Source of the DNA: Rubripirellula amarantea
Lineage (GTDB): Bacteria > Planctomycetota > Planctomycetia > Pirellulales > Pirellulaceae
Direction: 5' to 3'
Length of the DNA stretch: 64,000 nt
Assembly (NCBI RefSeq): GCF_007859865.1
Contig: NZ_SJPI01000001.1
Span: 2,851,406-2,915,405 of the forward strand
In this document: one piece after another, positions 16,558-25,450 of the stretch
Layout: every line of letters begins with the position of its first letter
Position numbering within the stretch: position 1 is the stretch's first letter
The notes under the pieces: generated by a model
What the model was told of the DNA's origin: nothing
Database searches by the model: none
Seen by the model: the letters and a program-made list of their open reading frames with translations, nothing else
Translations under genes and position numbers: made by a program

Positions 16558-17334
16558 ATGAACACGCTCTGCCGATCTGCCGTTTTAATCCTTGTTTTTC
16601 AATCCTGTTCCGTGCTTGACGCTCAAGAAGAGAAAAAACTTTCGCTTGGTGAACAACCGGTGTTCCACGTATCCAGAACGAATGAAGAGATCGTCGTCGA
16701 CGGGAAGATGAACGAGACGAGTTGGACGTCGACCGAGTCAAGGACGTTCGAGTACTTCTACAATGTTGACAAACCAGACGATCAGCAACGAAGCACGCTT
16801 CGAATGCTTTGGGACGACGAATACTTGTACGTGTTCTATGAGATGCAGGACAAATTCCTGACCGCTCGCGAGAAAAATCGCGATGGGCAACCGTACTTCG
16901 ACGACTGTGCCGAGATCTTTTTCATCACAGCTCCCGATAGCCTGGACACACACATTGGCTACGAACTGAATCTTTGGAAAGCTTCAAACGATTTCGTTTT
17001 CTTTAACGATTTCTACCAAGGTCAAAGCTGCGTCCTAAGAACCTTCAATCCAGATTTCAAAGTCGAAGTGACGTACGAAGGCACGCTCAATGACAATTCG
17101 GATCAGGATAAAGGCTGGACCATGGAGCTTGCCATTCCGATCTCGAACTTCGATGGCTTGGCAAAGATTGTCCCCGTCAGTGCCGGGAACCAGTGGGCAT
17201 TCTTAGCGGTACGACAAGATCGCAACGACGTTGAAGGGAACCGTCATTCGACTTCGACAATCTTTCCGATCTACGACATTACCAAGAATGTGCACCAACC
17301 GAATCGCTTTGGTTTGATGAAGTTCATCAAGTGA
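16558..17334 (+). CDS. Secreted CBM9-like (carbohydrate-binding family 9) domain protein
   Basis: 258 residues with an N-terminal signal peptide (SAVLILVFQSCSVLDAQ). Most of the protein matches the CBM9-like fold: EIVVDGKMNETSWTSTESRT, TLRMLWDDEYLYVFYEMQD, DDCAEIFFITAPD, YELNLWKASNDFVF, and a C-terminal WAFLAVRQDRND strand. Such domains bind the reducing ends of glycans or are found in proteins bound to outer surfaces; no catalytic domain is attached here. It probably acts in the periplasm or outside the cell. The start is ATG at 16558. In-frame stops recur just after the gene within short duplicated segments. Confidence 0.85.
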   Translation: MNTLCRSAVLILVFQSCSVLDAQEEKKLSLGEQPVFHVSRTNEEIVVDGKMNETSWTSTESRTFEYFYNVDKPDDQQRSTLRMLWDDEYLYVFYEMQDKFLTAREKNRDGQPYFDDCAEIFFITAPDSLDTHIGYELNLWKASNDFVFFNDFYQGQSCVLRTFNPDFKVEVTYEGTLNDNSDQDKGWTMELAIPISNFDGLAKIVPVSAGNQWAFLAVRQDRNDVEGNRHSTSTIFPIYDITKNVHQPNRFGLMKFIK

Positions 17335-17372
17335 CGATCAAGTGGCGAATGAGTGATTGTTGAGTGATTCTA
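17326..17372. repeat. Two adjacent 11-base tandem duplications at a stop codon
   Basis: An 11-base unit repeats at 17326-17336 and 17337-17347 with one mismatch that turns the stop TGA into TGG in the second copy. A different 11-base unit repeats at 17351-17361 and 17362-17372. In the frame of the CBM9-like gene further stops follow at 17350, 17365 and 17371. Confidence 0.65.
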
Positions 17373-17715
17373 AGCGATAGGAAACCGCGGGCTGCCGGGG
17401 AACTTCAGAACTATGGGTGCCGCCTTTTTCACCAAGCAGGTACGTGCAAACCGTAAACGTTCGGTATAGGCGATGCTGGCTCGCCGAGTTAGCAAGCTGT
17501 CGCGACGGTCTAGCTCAACGCTCGCCTTTGCCCAAGGCGCCGACCATCACGCCGAAATTTTGGAATGCGGCGAATGAAGTAATCGGTTTGCCAACCCCAA
17601 GGCAGGGATTGCCCCAAGTTTGGGGAAGAATCTGGGGGGCAGTTTACGAGAGGAAAAGGCGACGCTGGCCATCTCTCGACCGACATAGGACGAAGTCCTA
17701 CGAAATAAAGAAAAG
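17335..17715. other. 381-base region between the CBM9-like gene and tRNA-Pro
   Basis: No coding frame here is convincing. TAGGAC/GTCCTA (17686-17700, loop GAA) lies just past the 3' end of the minus-strand tRNA and could help end its transcript, but no T-run follows. The first 40 bases hold the stop-adjacent duplications. Confidence 0.5.
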
Positions 17716-17789
17716 TCGGGGCGACATGATTCGAACATGCGACCTCCTGGTCCCAAACCAGGCGCTCTACCAGGCTGAGCTACGCCCCG
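17716..17789 (-). tRNA. tRNA-Pro (anticodon TGG)
   Basis: The 74-base minus-strand sequence folds as a cloverleaf: acceptor stem CGGGGCG/CGCCCCG with discriminator A, D-arm TAGCTCAGCCTGGTAGAGC, anticodon stem CCTGG/CCAGG with loop TTTGGGA (anticodon at 17753-17755), and T-arm with GTTCGAATC. CCA is not encoded. It decodes CCA and, by wobble, other CCN codons. Confidence 0.96.
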
Positions 17790-18009
17790 ATTCGTCACGA
17801 ATGACGTGGTAGTGGACGAGGGATTTCTCCCTGCGTGGGCACAGATTACATGACGGCGCGGTTTTGCGAAAGGTTCGATCAGCCGTTTCTTTTCAATGAA
17901 AATGAGACTATTTTTTGACGGCCTCGTCCCGGCAATCCTCCCGGTGTTGGGGTTTGGTAATCTGGATGAATTGAGCCACGATTCGTTTCCACTTTCTAGA
18001 CGGTTTTTC

Positions 18010-19152
18010 ATGCAAATTACGCATCTTCGCCCGGTTTTCCTACCGGTTTTGTTGACTCTTTTTCTGATGGGATCGGTTTCGATGGCGGACAATGACAGCC
18101 TCGATGTTTGGATCGGCACCAGTGCTTCACCGCAGTCTGAAGGCATCTATCACGCTACCTTTGACCCCGCCCAGGGCAAATTGTCTCCTAGCAAGCTGGT
18201 CGCCAAGATGATCGGTCCAGGATTCCTGGCTCAGCACCCGACTCTTGACGTCTTGTACGCAGTCGGCAGGCCCGTCGATGGCGAACCGTCCGTGGTTGCT
18301 TTCGCGATCGAAAATAATCAGCTTCGCCAAATTAACGCGGTGGCCGTGGGTGACGGGGATGCGTGCCATGTCAGCGTTGATCCAACGGGCAAGACACTGC
18401 TAACGGCTCAATACGGTGGCGGCAGTGTAGCGGCGTTCGGACTGAACTCGGATGGATCATTGGCCGAACGAACTGAATTGATCGACCATGAAGGCGGTTC
18501 GGGAGTCGTGGCGGGACGCCAAAATAGCTCGCACGCTCACTATGCCGGAATTTCCCCAAACAATCAGTTCGCATTGGTTCCCGATCTCGGGCTGGATAAG
18601 GTGATGATCTATCGCCTTGACCCCGAGACCGCGAAGCTGACACAGCATGGATTTGGGAAGGTTCCCGCCGGGGGCGGCCCGAGGCACATGAAGTTTCATT
18701 CCAATGGAAAGTGGATCTATGTGCTTAACGAACTGTCACTTAGTGTGACGTTGTTTGATTGGGATGCGGACGCGGGCAAGATGACCCCTCGGCAAACCAT
18801 TCCTGCGGTACCCAAGCAGGCATTGGCGAAAGAAAAGTTCAAGAGCGCGTCCGAGATCATCGTTCACCCCAACGGCAAGTTCCTTTATTCAGCCAATCGA
18901 GGTCACGACACTATCACGGTCTATCGCATCGATGGGTCCAATGGGGAGTTATCAGTGATTGAAATTGAAAACATACGCGGAGCGACTCCGCGAAATTTCA
19001 ATATCACTCCCGATGGAAAGTGGTTGCTAGCTGCTGGCCAAGATTCCAACACGGTAGCGACGTTTGCGATCAACGATTCGACGGGTGAATTAACCTACAA
19101 CCAAAACGTGATTAATTCACCGTCACCGATTTGTTTGTTGTTCGGTCGCTAA
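18010..19152 (+). CDS. Secreted lactonase-family (6-phosphogluconolactonase-like) beta-propeller
   Basis: 380 residues from the ATG at 18010, which follows an earlier in-frame ATG (17896) that gives an unlikely leader. Signal peptide: FLPVLLTLFLMGSVSMA. The seven-bladed propeller of the Pgl/YbhE lactonase family is shown by the repeats H-P-x-x-x-x-L-Y-A-V, CHVSVDPTGKTLLTAQYGGG, SSHAHYAGISPNNQFALVPDLG, GPRHMKFHSNGKWIYVLNEL and ASEIIVHPNGKFLYSANRG. The conserved His, Asn and Glu positions (SHAH, GPRH, NE, SE) are present. Export argues against a role in the pentose phosphate pathway; it probably acts on an extracytoplasmic lactone or is a binding propeller. Confidence 0.87.
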   Translation: MQITHLRPVFLPVLLTLFLMGSVSMADNDSLDVWIGTSASPQSEGIYHATFDPAQGKLSPSKLVAKMIGPGFLAQHPTLDVLYAVGRPVDGEPSVVAFAIENNQLRQINAVAVGDGDACHVSVDPTGKTLLTAQYGGGSVAAFGLNSDGSLAERTELIDHEGGSGVVAGRQNSSHAHYAGISPNNQFALVPDLGLDKVMIYRLDPETAKLTQHGFGKVPAGGGPRHMKFHSNGKWIYVLNELSLSVTLFDWDADAGKMTPRQTIPAVPKQALAKEKFKSASEIIVHPNGKFLYSANRGHDTITVYRIDGSNGELSVIEIENIRGATPRNFNITPDGKWLLAAGQDSNTVATFAINDSTGELTYNQNVINSPSPICLLFGR

Positions 19153-19166
19153 ACCCCAACGCGTTC

Positions 19167-20531
19167 CTACATCGCCTCGATTCGGATGGTGTGCGTCACG
19201 GGTTGGCGGGCGTCTTGAATGGCTTGGACTAAAGGAGCACGCTTCGATTCGGTTTCCGCGACGGCAGCTTCGATGTCCGCTTGGCCCTTAGGCCCATGGA
19301 ACACTTTCTTGATTTGAACGGTTTCGTAGGCCTGTTTGTCAGCCACCGCATGGTCGACGGCCTCGAACATGTCGGTGAAGGGGTTCTTAGGGAATTCTTT
19401 CGCAAGCAGAATGCCCTTGGATAACTCGTCAGCGTCAAATTCTTGTGATTGCTCACCCCAAGTGACTTTCGCGCGATCGCTGTTCAGGCCGCTGACTTTG
19501 AGAACAAAACGATTAAGGTCCTCGTGAAACGGGACGAGCGTCATTCCGCTGCGAATGGAATGGTCACGATCCAACGGACCGTCGGCGCAAAATGGGATTC
19601 GGTCACTGGTGATTTCGCATATACCATCGGAAAACGATTTCACCACGTGATGTTCGTCGGCGATTGCCGTTTGTTTTTCGAGGTCAATTTCAATCGTGCC
19701 TAAGTCTCCGTCGATTCCCATCGCACGCAAAAATCCGTGAGCCATGATGACGTGACCGGCCCAGCCAGGGTGAATCCCATCGCGGCCGGTGACCTCGTAG
19801 GGATGTTCGTCAGTGCTGTAGTTGCGTGGAGCAAACACTTGAGCCTGAAGCATCGGCCAAAACATATCTGCAAAACGAGCATCTTCGGTAACGGCAATGT
19901 CCAGGGCGATGTCGCGCAAAGCAGCAAGGTTCAGGTTGTGTTCCGTGACGGTCCCGTTTCGTGATTTGACCCAGGTGGCAATCTTTCCCGCGCAACCCGG
20001 TGATCCCACCACAACACGGGCACCAGTGTTTTGAAGCTGGCGAACAATTTCGGTGTAGTGATCTCGATACCAACGACCATTGGTGACATCGTAGGGGCGA
20101 TAGCGAGCGTCGTTCATACCGTATGCCAACGTGGCCAGCGTCGGATCAAAACGTAGTACATCATTTTCAAGTCGACGCAGCAGCCCTTGGGCTGTCTCGC
20201 CGCTCCAGCCGAATTGCCGGGTTGAAATGTCGAGGTGCGGGTAAGCCACCGTCAGATAGGTCTCGATCATCCGCGAGTACATTTTTTGCTCGGTGATCGA
20301 ATCACCGATAATCGCTAGTCGGTCGCCCTCTTGCAGCAACATCGGCCCAGGTTGCGGCGACTTTCGCAGATTGAACTTTTCGAAAGCTTCGTCGTCCGGT
20401 TTCGTCTCGTATTCGTAAGGACCAAAGGTGACCGATGGTTTTTGGGCAACTGCGATCTCTTGGGCAACAGCAGGTGCCGTTAGCAACAACAGAGCGATAG
20501 CAGAAGCGAACACGCGAGCGAAGGTTTTCAT
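19167..20531 (-). CDS. Secreted SGNH/GDSL-family hydrolase
   Basis: 454 residues with a signal peptide (SAIALLLLTAPAVAQ). All four SGNH blocks are intact: IIGDSITEQ (Ser78), GWSGETAQGL (Gly), LAYGMNDARY (Asn) and DGIHPGWAGHVIMA (Asp/His). It should therefore be an active esterase, probably a carbohydrate or acetyl esterase acting outside the cytoplasm. The part after about residue 280 forms a second domain, rich in charge, which in planctomycete homologues commonly follows the hydrolase. It converges on the lactonase-family gene with only 14 bases between the stops. Substrate unknown. Confidence 0.88.
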   Translation of the reverse strand: MKTFARVFASAIALLLLTAPAVAQEIAVAQKPSVTFGPYEYETKPDDEAFEKFNLRKSPQPGPMLLQEGDRLAIIGDSITEQKMYSRMIETYLTVAYPHLDISTRQFGWSGETAQGLLRRLENDVLRFDPTLATLAYGMNDARYRPYDVTNGRWYRDHYTEIVRQLQNTGARVVVGSPGCAGKIATWVKSRNGTVTEHNLNLAALRDIALDIAVTEDARFADMFWPMLQAQVFAPRNYSTDEHPYEVTGRDGIHPGWAGHVIMAHGFLRAMGIDGDLGTIEIDLEKQTAIADEHHVVKSFSDGICEITSDRIPFCADGPLDRDHSIRSGMTLVPFHEDLNRFVLKVSGLNSDRAKVTWGEQSQEFDADELSKGILLAKEFPKNPFTDMFEAVDHAVADKQAYETVQIKKVFHGPKGQADIEAAVAETESKRAPLVQAIQDARQPVTHTIRIEAM

Positions 20532-20578
20532 GGCAGGCAGGTCAAGGCAAAGAAAGGAAACGGAACGACATGCCTATC

Positions 20579-22012
20579 TTAATCGTCAGCAGCGATGATC
20601 GCTCGGATCATGCCCTCCGCTTTCGTCCAAGTTTCGATTTCCTCTGACTCCGGCACGCTGCGAGCGGTGATTCCGCCGCCGACCGGGATTTGCCATTGCC
20701 CGCCCGTCGCAGTTATCGTGCGAATCAGGATGTTGAAATCTGCGGTCTCGGGACTACTGATGTAACCGATTGAACCGCAATAAGGTCCTCTTGGGTTGGG
20801 TTCCAATTCGGCAATCGTTTTCATCGCTTCAATCTTGGGGGCGCCGGTCACACTGCCACCGGGAAAACACGCTTTCAGTAGTGACACAGCATTTTCATTG
20901 TCCCGCAGGTCCCCTTCAACGACGGACACGAGGTGCTGAACATATTGATACGCTTCAAGTTCGCATAACTGCGTGACCTGAACGGTTTCATCTTTGCAAA
21001 CACGCGACAAATCGTTTCGCATCAGGTCGACGATCATGATGTTTTCGGCTCGGTCTTTTTTGCTTGCCGAAAGCTGGGTTGCCAAACGCTTGTCCGATTC
21101 TGGTTCACCACTTCGTGAGACCGTGCCTTTGATAGGCCGGGTTTCGACGTGCGAGTTCCGAAGTTGCAGAAAACCCTCCGGCGAACTGCTAAGCACCTGG
21201 AAGTCACCGCCGTCGAAGTAGGCCGCAAAGGGTGCTGGATTGACGCGACGCAATCGTTGATACAACTCTGGCGACGACAGGTCCATTGAATGCACCAACC
21301 GCTGCGCAAGATTGACTTGGAACGAATCTCCTCGTCGGATGCGACCAACAATGTCGGCGACGGCGGCTCGAAATTCGCCACTTTGGAAATTACTCGTGAT
21401 GCCGTGATGGTCGGTGGAAAAGCCAGCTTCATGGCGGGCAGCCAACGAACTTGCCTGCGAAGACATCAACGCCGTCGGTTCAACATTCAGCCAAGATTCG
21501 ACTTCATCGAGTCGCTGTTGCAGATCTTTGCGAGAAGATTGCTCGTCGAGATTTCTAACAATAATCCAAGCCTGGTTCTTTAAGTGATCGACCGCAATGG
21601 TCCAATCGTAAACCCCCAGTGCTATCGCTGGGGTCGGCAAATCGTTGTTGGCTGCTACGCCCACATCTTCGAGCCACGTCGCTGCTTCATACCCAATCAA
21701 TCCGGCGATTCCGCCTTGAAAGGGAGGCAATTCCGGATCGAGCGATGACCCTAAACGGCTGCACCACTCGCTGAGCGTATCCCATGGATTATCGTCCCCG
21801 GGAACCGCGCGCAACGTGGCAATCGGGTCACACGTGATGAACGAATAACGCGACAACTTTCCGCTGGGTAAACCATTCTGCTCAGCAGAGTTAGACGCTG
21901 AATCTAGCCATAAACAACCGCGACGCTTCGAAAGCGCAGGGAAGACACGCGCGATGGAAAACGATTCAGGCAGCCGTCGTGACAGGATTGCGGAATGACT
22001 TCGGTCGGACAT
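20579..22012 (-). CDS. pabB: Aminodeoxychorismate synthase component I (PabB) / anthranilate synthase I family
   Basis: A 477-residue chorismate-utilising enzyme. Motifs: IGYEAATWLEDV in the N-domain, RRGDSFQVNLAQRL, RPIKGTVSRSGEPESDK, MIVDLMRNDLSRVC, and PGGSVTGAPKIEAMKTIAELE followed by GPYCGSIGYIS. Together these indicate PabB-type 4-amino-4-deoxychorismate formation for folate, although TrpE cannot be excluded by motif alone; the PIKGT lysine favours PabB. The ATG at 22012 overlaps the stop of the upstream TatD-like gene by one base (TAATG), so the two are co-translated. No pabA or pabC is adjacent. Some PabB proteins carry a fused PabC lyase; this one does not. Confidence 0.85.
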   Translation of the reverse strand: MSDRSHSAILSRRLPESFSIARVFPALSKRRGCLWLDSASNSAEQNGLPSGKLSRYSFITCDPIATLRAVPGDDNPWDTLSEWCSRLGSSLDPELPPFQGGIAGLIGYEAATWLEDVGVAANNDLPTPAIALGVYDWTIAVDHLKNQAWIIVRNLDEQSSRKDLQQRLDEVESWLNVEPTALMSSQASSLAARHEAGFSTDHHGITSNFQSGEFRAAVADIVGRIRRGDSFQVNLAQRLVHSMDLSSPELYQRLRRVNPAPFAAYFDGGDFQVLSSSPEGFLQLRNSHVETRPIKGTVSRSGEPESDKRLATQLSASKKDRAENIMIVDLMRNDLSRVCKDETVQVTQLCELEAYQYVQHLVSVVEGDLRDNENAVSLLKACFPGGSVTGAPKIEAMKTIAELEPNPRGPYCGSIGYISSPETADFNILIRTITATGGQWQIPVGGGITARSVPESEEIETWTKAEGMIRAIIAADD

Positions 22013-22836
22013 TAGGACGAGAATTGTTCTCGAGCAACGAATCCGAAATTCTTACTCTGAGAGAAAAATTCGATGGGATTGTCATAAACCACTTTGCGAA
22101 TCAGCGACTCGCTATGACCTCGGCGTCGAAGTTCAAAAATCAAATCCGGTACAGCGGTCGGCTTACTTGGTCCCCAATCGCCCGCCGAATTCGCGAGCAA
22201 TCGCTCACCACCAAAAGTCTCGATGATGTCGGCGGCTCGCTCGGGAGTGCATTTCGTAACGGGGTACAAGGTCATACCAGCCCAGAAGCCTCGGTCGAGA
22301 ACTTCCTTCACGGTGTGTTCTTCCACATGATCGACAAGGACTCGTTCCGGATTGATCCGCGAATCGCTGCTCAACATATCCAAAATCATGCGTGTCCCTT
22401 GGTACTTGTCTTCCAAGTGAGGCGTATGAATCAGGATGGATTGTTGATACTTGACCGCTAGTTCAAGGTGCTCAAGAAAGATGGTCGCTTCATTCTTCGT
22501 GTTCTTGTTGAGCCCAATCTCTCCGATTCCCAGAACGTTGGCGGCGTCCAGGAACTCGGGGATCATCGCGATCACGTCGCGCGAAAGCGAAACATTCTCG
22601 GCCTCTTTGGCGTTAATGCACAACCAAGTGAAGTGTTGGATGCCAAATTGAGCGGCCCGTTTGGGTTCTACTTCGGTAAGTTGCCGGAAGTAATCACGAA
22701 ACCCGTCGACGCTGCCACGATCATAGCCCGCCCAAAACGCGGGTTCACTCATCGCGACGCAGCCCATGCGAGCCAAGGTGGCGTAGTCGTCGGTCGTTCG
22801 CGAGACCATGTGAATGTGAGGATCGATGTAATCCAT
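22012..22836 (-). CDS. TatD-like metal-dependent hydrolase
   Basis: A 274-residue TIM-barrel amidohydrolase. Metal-site blocks: DPHIHM near the N-terminus (HxH), GIGEIGLN (Glu), LIHTPH, VLVDHVEEHT and NSAGDWG (Asp). These match TatD-related hydrolases; the opening DPHIHMVSRTTDDY and the AEPAFW-like AMSEPAFWAGYD segment recall the EboB-like branch rather than canonical TatD nuclease. There is no signal peptide. The 3' end is coupled to pabB. Biochemical substrate unknown. No other ebo-type gene is in the window. Confidence 0.82.
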   Translation of the reverse strand: MDYIDPHIHMVSRTTDDYATLARMGCVAMSEPAFWAGYDRGSVDGFRDYFRQLTEVEPKRAAQFGIQHFTWLCINAKEAENVSLSRDVIAMIPEFLDAANVLGIGEIGLNKNTKNEATIFLEHLELAVKYQQSILIHTPHLEDKYQGTRMILDMLSSDSRINPERVLVDHVEEHTVKEVLDRGFWAGMTLYPVTKCTPERAADIIETFGGERLLANSAGDWGPSKPTAVPDLIFELRRRGHSESLIRKVVYDNPIEFFSQSKNFGFVAREQFSS

Positions 22837-22900
22837 AGAACGTTGTGAATTGGCGATGAGCGGTCGGATGAAAGTGCAAAACTGTAAAACGAGATGGCGG

Positions 22901-23152
22901 CTACAACTTCATTTCGGTTCGCCATTGTGGGTCAAACGGACGCGAGAACAGATGCTGTAATTGCTCAGCTCGATTGGCTGAATCGCTCATGCAAATCTGC
23001 ATTGCTTCAAGGATCTTTCCACGCTGCTGCTCTTGTTCTTGGTCCAGCTTGCCAGCCCGATCAACGCGATCAAGTGTTGCGGCAACTTCCAGCAGTTTGG
23101 CGCGCACGTCAAGAAAAGACTCGGCAAGGATTTGGTCAGCGTTTCGAGACAT
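22901..23152 (-). CDS. Small conserved helical protein of unknown function
   Basis: An 83-residue soluble protein beginning MSRNADQILAESFLDVRAKL, almost entirely helical, with a heptad-like spacing of Leu, Ile and Val. An upstream in-frame start at 23194 adds an unlikely N-terminus; the ATG at 23152 is preferred. I recall similar short proteins in planctomycetes but know no function. It is 64 bases upstream of the TatD-like gene on the same strand and could share its transcript. Confidence 0.65.
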   Translation of the reverse strand: MSRNADQILAESFLDVRAKLLEVAATLDRVDRAGKLDQEQEQQRGKILEAMQICMSDSANRAEQLQHLFSRPFDPQWRTEMKL

Positions 23153-23357
23153 CGAATTCCATAGAAGTGCATGGTGGAATACAGGACGAAGCAACCTTCG
23201 TGACGATTATTCGGGCTGCTACGCCCTCCATTGTAGCAGCTGAATCTCGTATCGCCGGGGGTGTGCACCACAGTATTAGGGGGTTGGGGAACGCATTCCG
23301 ATAGTCGATGACGCTGGATTTGCCGATTTTTCTACCGTTGAAAATGTCGGTGAAGAA

Positions 23358-25010
23358 TTGTCGCAGCAAAACAACTTACCAAGCCGCGTTCGCCACTACT
23401 TGCGGTCTAGATTTCCCTACCAGAATCTCCTGCAATCAAACGTCGGTCCTATGCAATCCCTGTCGACCACTTACGCAACGCTATCCACGACGCGGAATGA
23501 AGCCGCGGTCGAGGTCTTAGCGTCGGTGCTCTCGCAAGCGACGGACGACTCGGTGCGAATGATGGCGATTCGGGCGATGCAGTTGCGTCCTGAGTCTCGT
23601 GCACCCGAAGCGATTTTCGAAAACTGGGGATTGCTTCGCGATCAGGAAAAACTGACGCTGCGAGATAATGTTTCGTGGCTTGAAAAAACAGTCCTCGATC
23701 AGTTGAAGTCGGCTCACGAATCGACCGGAACCGCGATCGAGGTTGCTCGGTTCTTGTCGATGACGTCGGCAGTTCGTCCATTGATTTCATTGGCTGAGTC
23801 CTGCAACGACCGCGAAACACAAGAAACCGCCACCCGCGCCATTCTCGAACTCGTCGCTCCCTTGGGCCAGAACGCTCGGCGCGATCACGATCAGCAATCC
23901 GTTCGCCTGCCGATTGTTCAACGCCTCGCAGAATCCGTTGACACTTTCTCGGTACACCGTAATGCAAGCCTCGTTGATGCGTTCCTGATTGCGTCATACT
24001 GGGGCGATCGCGAATTGCGTCAGATCTTTGCGGATCAGCGTCAGTCCATGAAATTGATTATTCTGCGATTGGGCAAGACAAAGCATCCAGCGGTTGTCGA
24101 ATTGCTCGCCGGATACGTACGACGTAAGAAGATTCCAAGCCAAGTTTGTGAACTGATCCACGAGCGAAATGATGTTCACTTTCGCGCGTCTTTGCTAACC
24201 GCCATCGGAAGTGAACCACCAATGACGGTGATTCACAATTTGCGAAGCATCACGATGCCCAAAAGCTGCGTTGGCGGAGCCGCGTTGCTTGACTTGCTGC
24301 CGGCCTCACTGCACGCCGCGTTGGTTCAGCTCTATGGCGCAGCTTGTCTTGAACCAATCGTCACGATGCACGTTGTGGTAAAGGCGCTCAAACTGGGCGG
24401 ACCAAAAACAGGACACGCGGCGGCGGTGGCGTTAAGCCGATGCGAAATCCTTGACATCGACTATTGGATGCGAGCGGCTGTACCGGTTGCCGACGACGAC
24501 CTTGAAGAAATCGCAGCGGACCCAGACGCACAACTTGTGAAGTCACTGATAGATTTGCTCGACCATAAAGATGCCGCGATCGTTCGTGGTGTTCGACGAG
24601 TGCTTGGGCCGATGCACGCCGAAGCGATGTTGCCTCGGATGGGGGCGCTTCGGCCGCGAAGTCGTCGCCGGCTTGGTCGAGTGATCATGATGATCGACTT
24701 GGATGCGATTGACCGTGTGCGTGACGCACTACGCCACTCGGTTTTGAATAAACGGCTCGAAGCAATCGCAATGGCGGACGCGCTTGGGCTTGTGGATTTG
24801 CTAACCGATTCCTTCGCTCACATTTCCACCGAAGATCACCAGGAAGCGAGAATGTTGGCGGCTGACGTGATGGCCGACGCGTCGAGCGAAGAAACATTGC
24901 AACTTCTCACCGACATGCTCGAACTGCCGGCAAGTCCGGTGCGTGATGCAGCCGAAGCCGCTGTCTTGAAGCGTCGAAAAGTCAACCAACGATCGGGGAC
25001 ACGCTCATGA
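23358..25010 (+). CDS. HEAT-repeat-like helical protein, unknown function
   Basis: A 550-residue cytoplasmic protein made of successive paired helices (EAAVEVLASVLSQATDDSVR, SVRMMAIRAMQLRP, KHPAVVELLAGYVRRKK, DAAIVRGVRRVLGP, EETLQLLTDMLELPASPVR), the pattern of HEAT/ARM-like repeats used for protein binding. The start is not settled. The only canonical start in this frame before residue 32 is a TTG at 23358, yet the frame stays open upstream to 23280 and looks coding there (ADFSTVENVGEELSQQ). The next in-frame ATG is at 23451. It is coupled to the following gene by an ATGA overlap at 25007-25010. Function unknown; a scaffold or regulator is plausible. Confidence 0.8.
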   Translation: MSQQNNLPSRVRHYLRSRFPYQNLLQSNVGPMQSLSTTYATLSTTRNEAAVEVLASVLSQATDDSVRMMAIRAMQLRPESRAPEAIFENWGLLRDQEKLTLRDNVSWLEKTVLDQLKSAHESTGTAIEVARFLSMTSAVRPLISLAESCNDRETQETATRAILELVAPLGQNARRDHDQQSVRLPIVQRLAESVDTFSVHRNASLVDAFLIASYWGDRELRQIFADQRQSMKLIILRLGKTKHPAVVELLAGYVRRKKIPSQVCELIHERNDVHFRASLLTAIGSEPPMTVIHNLRSITMPKSCVGGAALLDLLPASLHAALVQLYGAACLEPIVTMHVVVKALKLGGPKTGHAAAVALSRCEILDIDYWMRAAVPVADDDLEEIAADPDAQLVKSLIDLLDHKDAAIVRGVRRVLGPMHAEAMLPRMGALRPRSRRRLGRVIMMIDLDAIDRVRDALRHSVLNKRLEAIAMADALGLVDLLTDSFAHISTEDHQEARMLAADVMADASSEETLQLLTDMLELPASPVRDAAEAAVLKRRKVNQRSGTRS

Positions 25011-25432
25011 ACATCACAAATTCATTGACGTCGCTTTCGTTTCCGCTCGCTGAAACACACCTGGCCGAAGTTACCCAGCAGTACCGGGAAGACACTTCGA
25101 TCGTTGACACGTCGATCTGGTGGTTCATGTTGATCCCCGTAGCCGCGATTGCCATTCCGATTTTCCTGCATTGGTTTGTCAACCGGACGCCGGCAATCGT
25201 CAATACACCGCTGGGAATGTTGCACGAACTGTGCAAGGTCCATCGACTCAACAAACGAGAGCGTTTGCTGCTTGAATCTGTCGCCGAAGAATTGGGAATG
25301 CAACAGCCTGCGGTTCTGTTCGCGGAAGCTAAGATCTTTACCGATGCGACCGAACAAGCGAGCGGGAAAATGGGCTTTGATCAAAAACAGAAGACCACCA
25401 TCGCGATCTTGAAACGCAAACTATTCAGTTAG
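25007..25432 (+). CDS. Small membrane-anchored protein of unknown function
   Basis: 141 residues with one membrane segment (WWFMLIPVAAIAIPIFLHWF, about residues 38-57) and a cytoplasmic helical domain after it (LGMLHELCKVHRLNKRERLL, VAEELGMQQPAVLFAEAKIF). The soluble domain resembles the C-terminal domain of proteins whose helices pack around a PAVLF loop; I recall similar planctomycete hypothetical proteins but no function. It overlaps the repeat-protein gene by four bases, so the pair forms an operon and perhaps a complex at the membrane. It ends 18 bases before the convergent stop of the giant ATPase gene. Confidence 0.72.
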   Translation: MNITNSLTSLSFPLAETHLAEVTQQYREDTSIVDTSIWWFMLIPVAAIAIPIFLHWFVNRTPAIVNTPLGMLHELCKVHRLNKRERLLLESVAEELGMQQPAVLFAEAKIFTDATEQASGKMGFDQKQKTTIAILKRKLFS

Positions 25433-25450
25433 CGGAAACAGCCTAGCCAC

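Noticed and set aside
17686-17700. Hairpin TAGGAC/GTCCTA after tRNA-Pro as a terminator
   Set aside because: Short stem, no T-run in the direction of tRNA transcription; left as a comment only.
17547-18146. 199-codon minus-strand open frame
   Set aside because: It runs across the tRNA-Pro gene and the start of the lactonase gene and contains no protein family features; a shadow frame.
19152-19167. Terminator between the lactonase and SGNH genes
   Set aside because: Only 14 bases separate the convergent stops and no hairpin with a T-run is visible.
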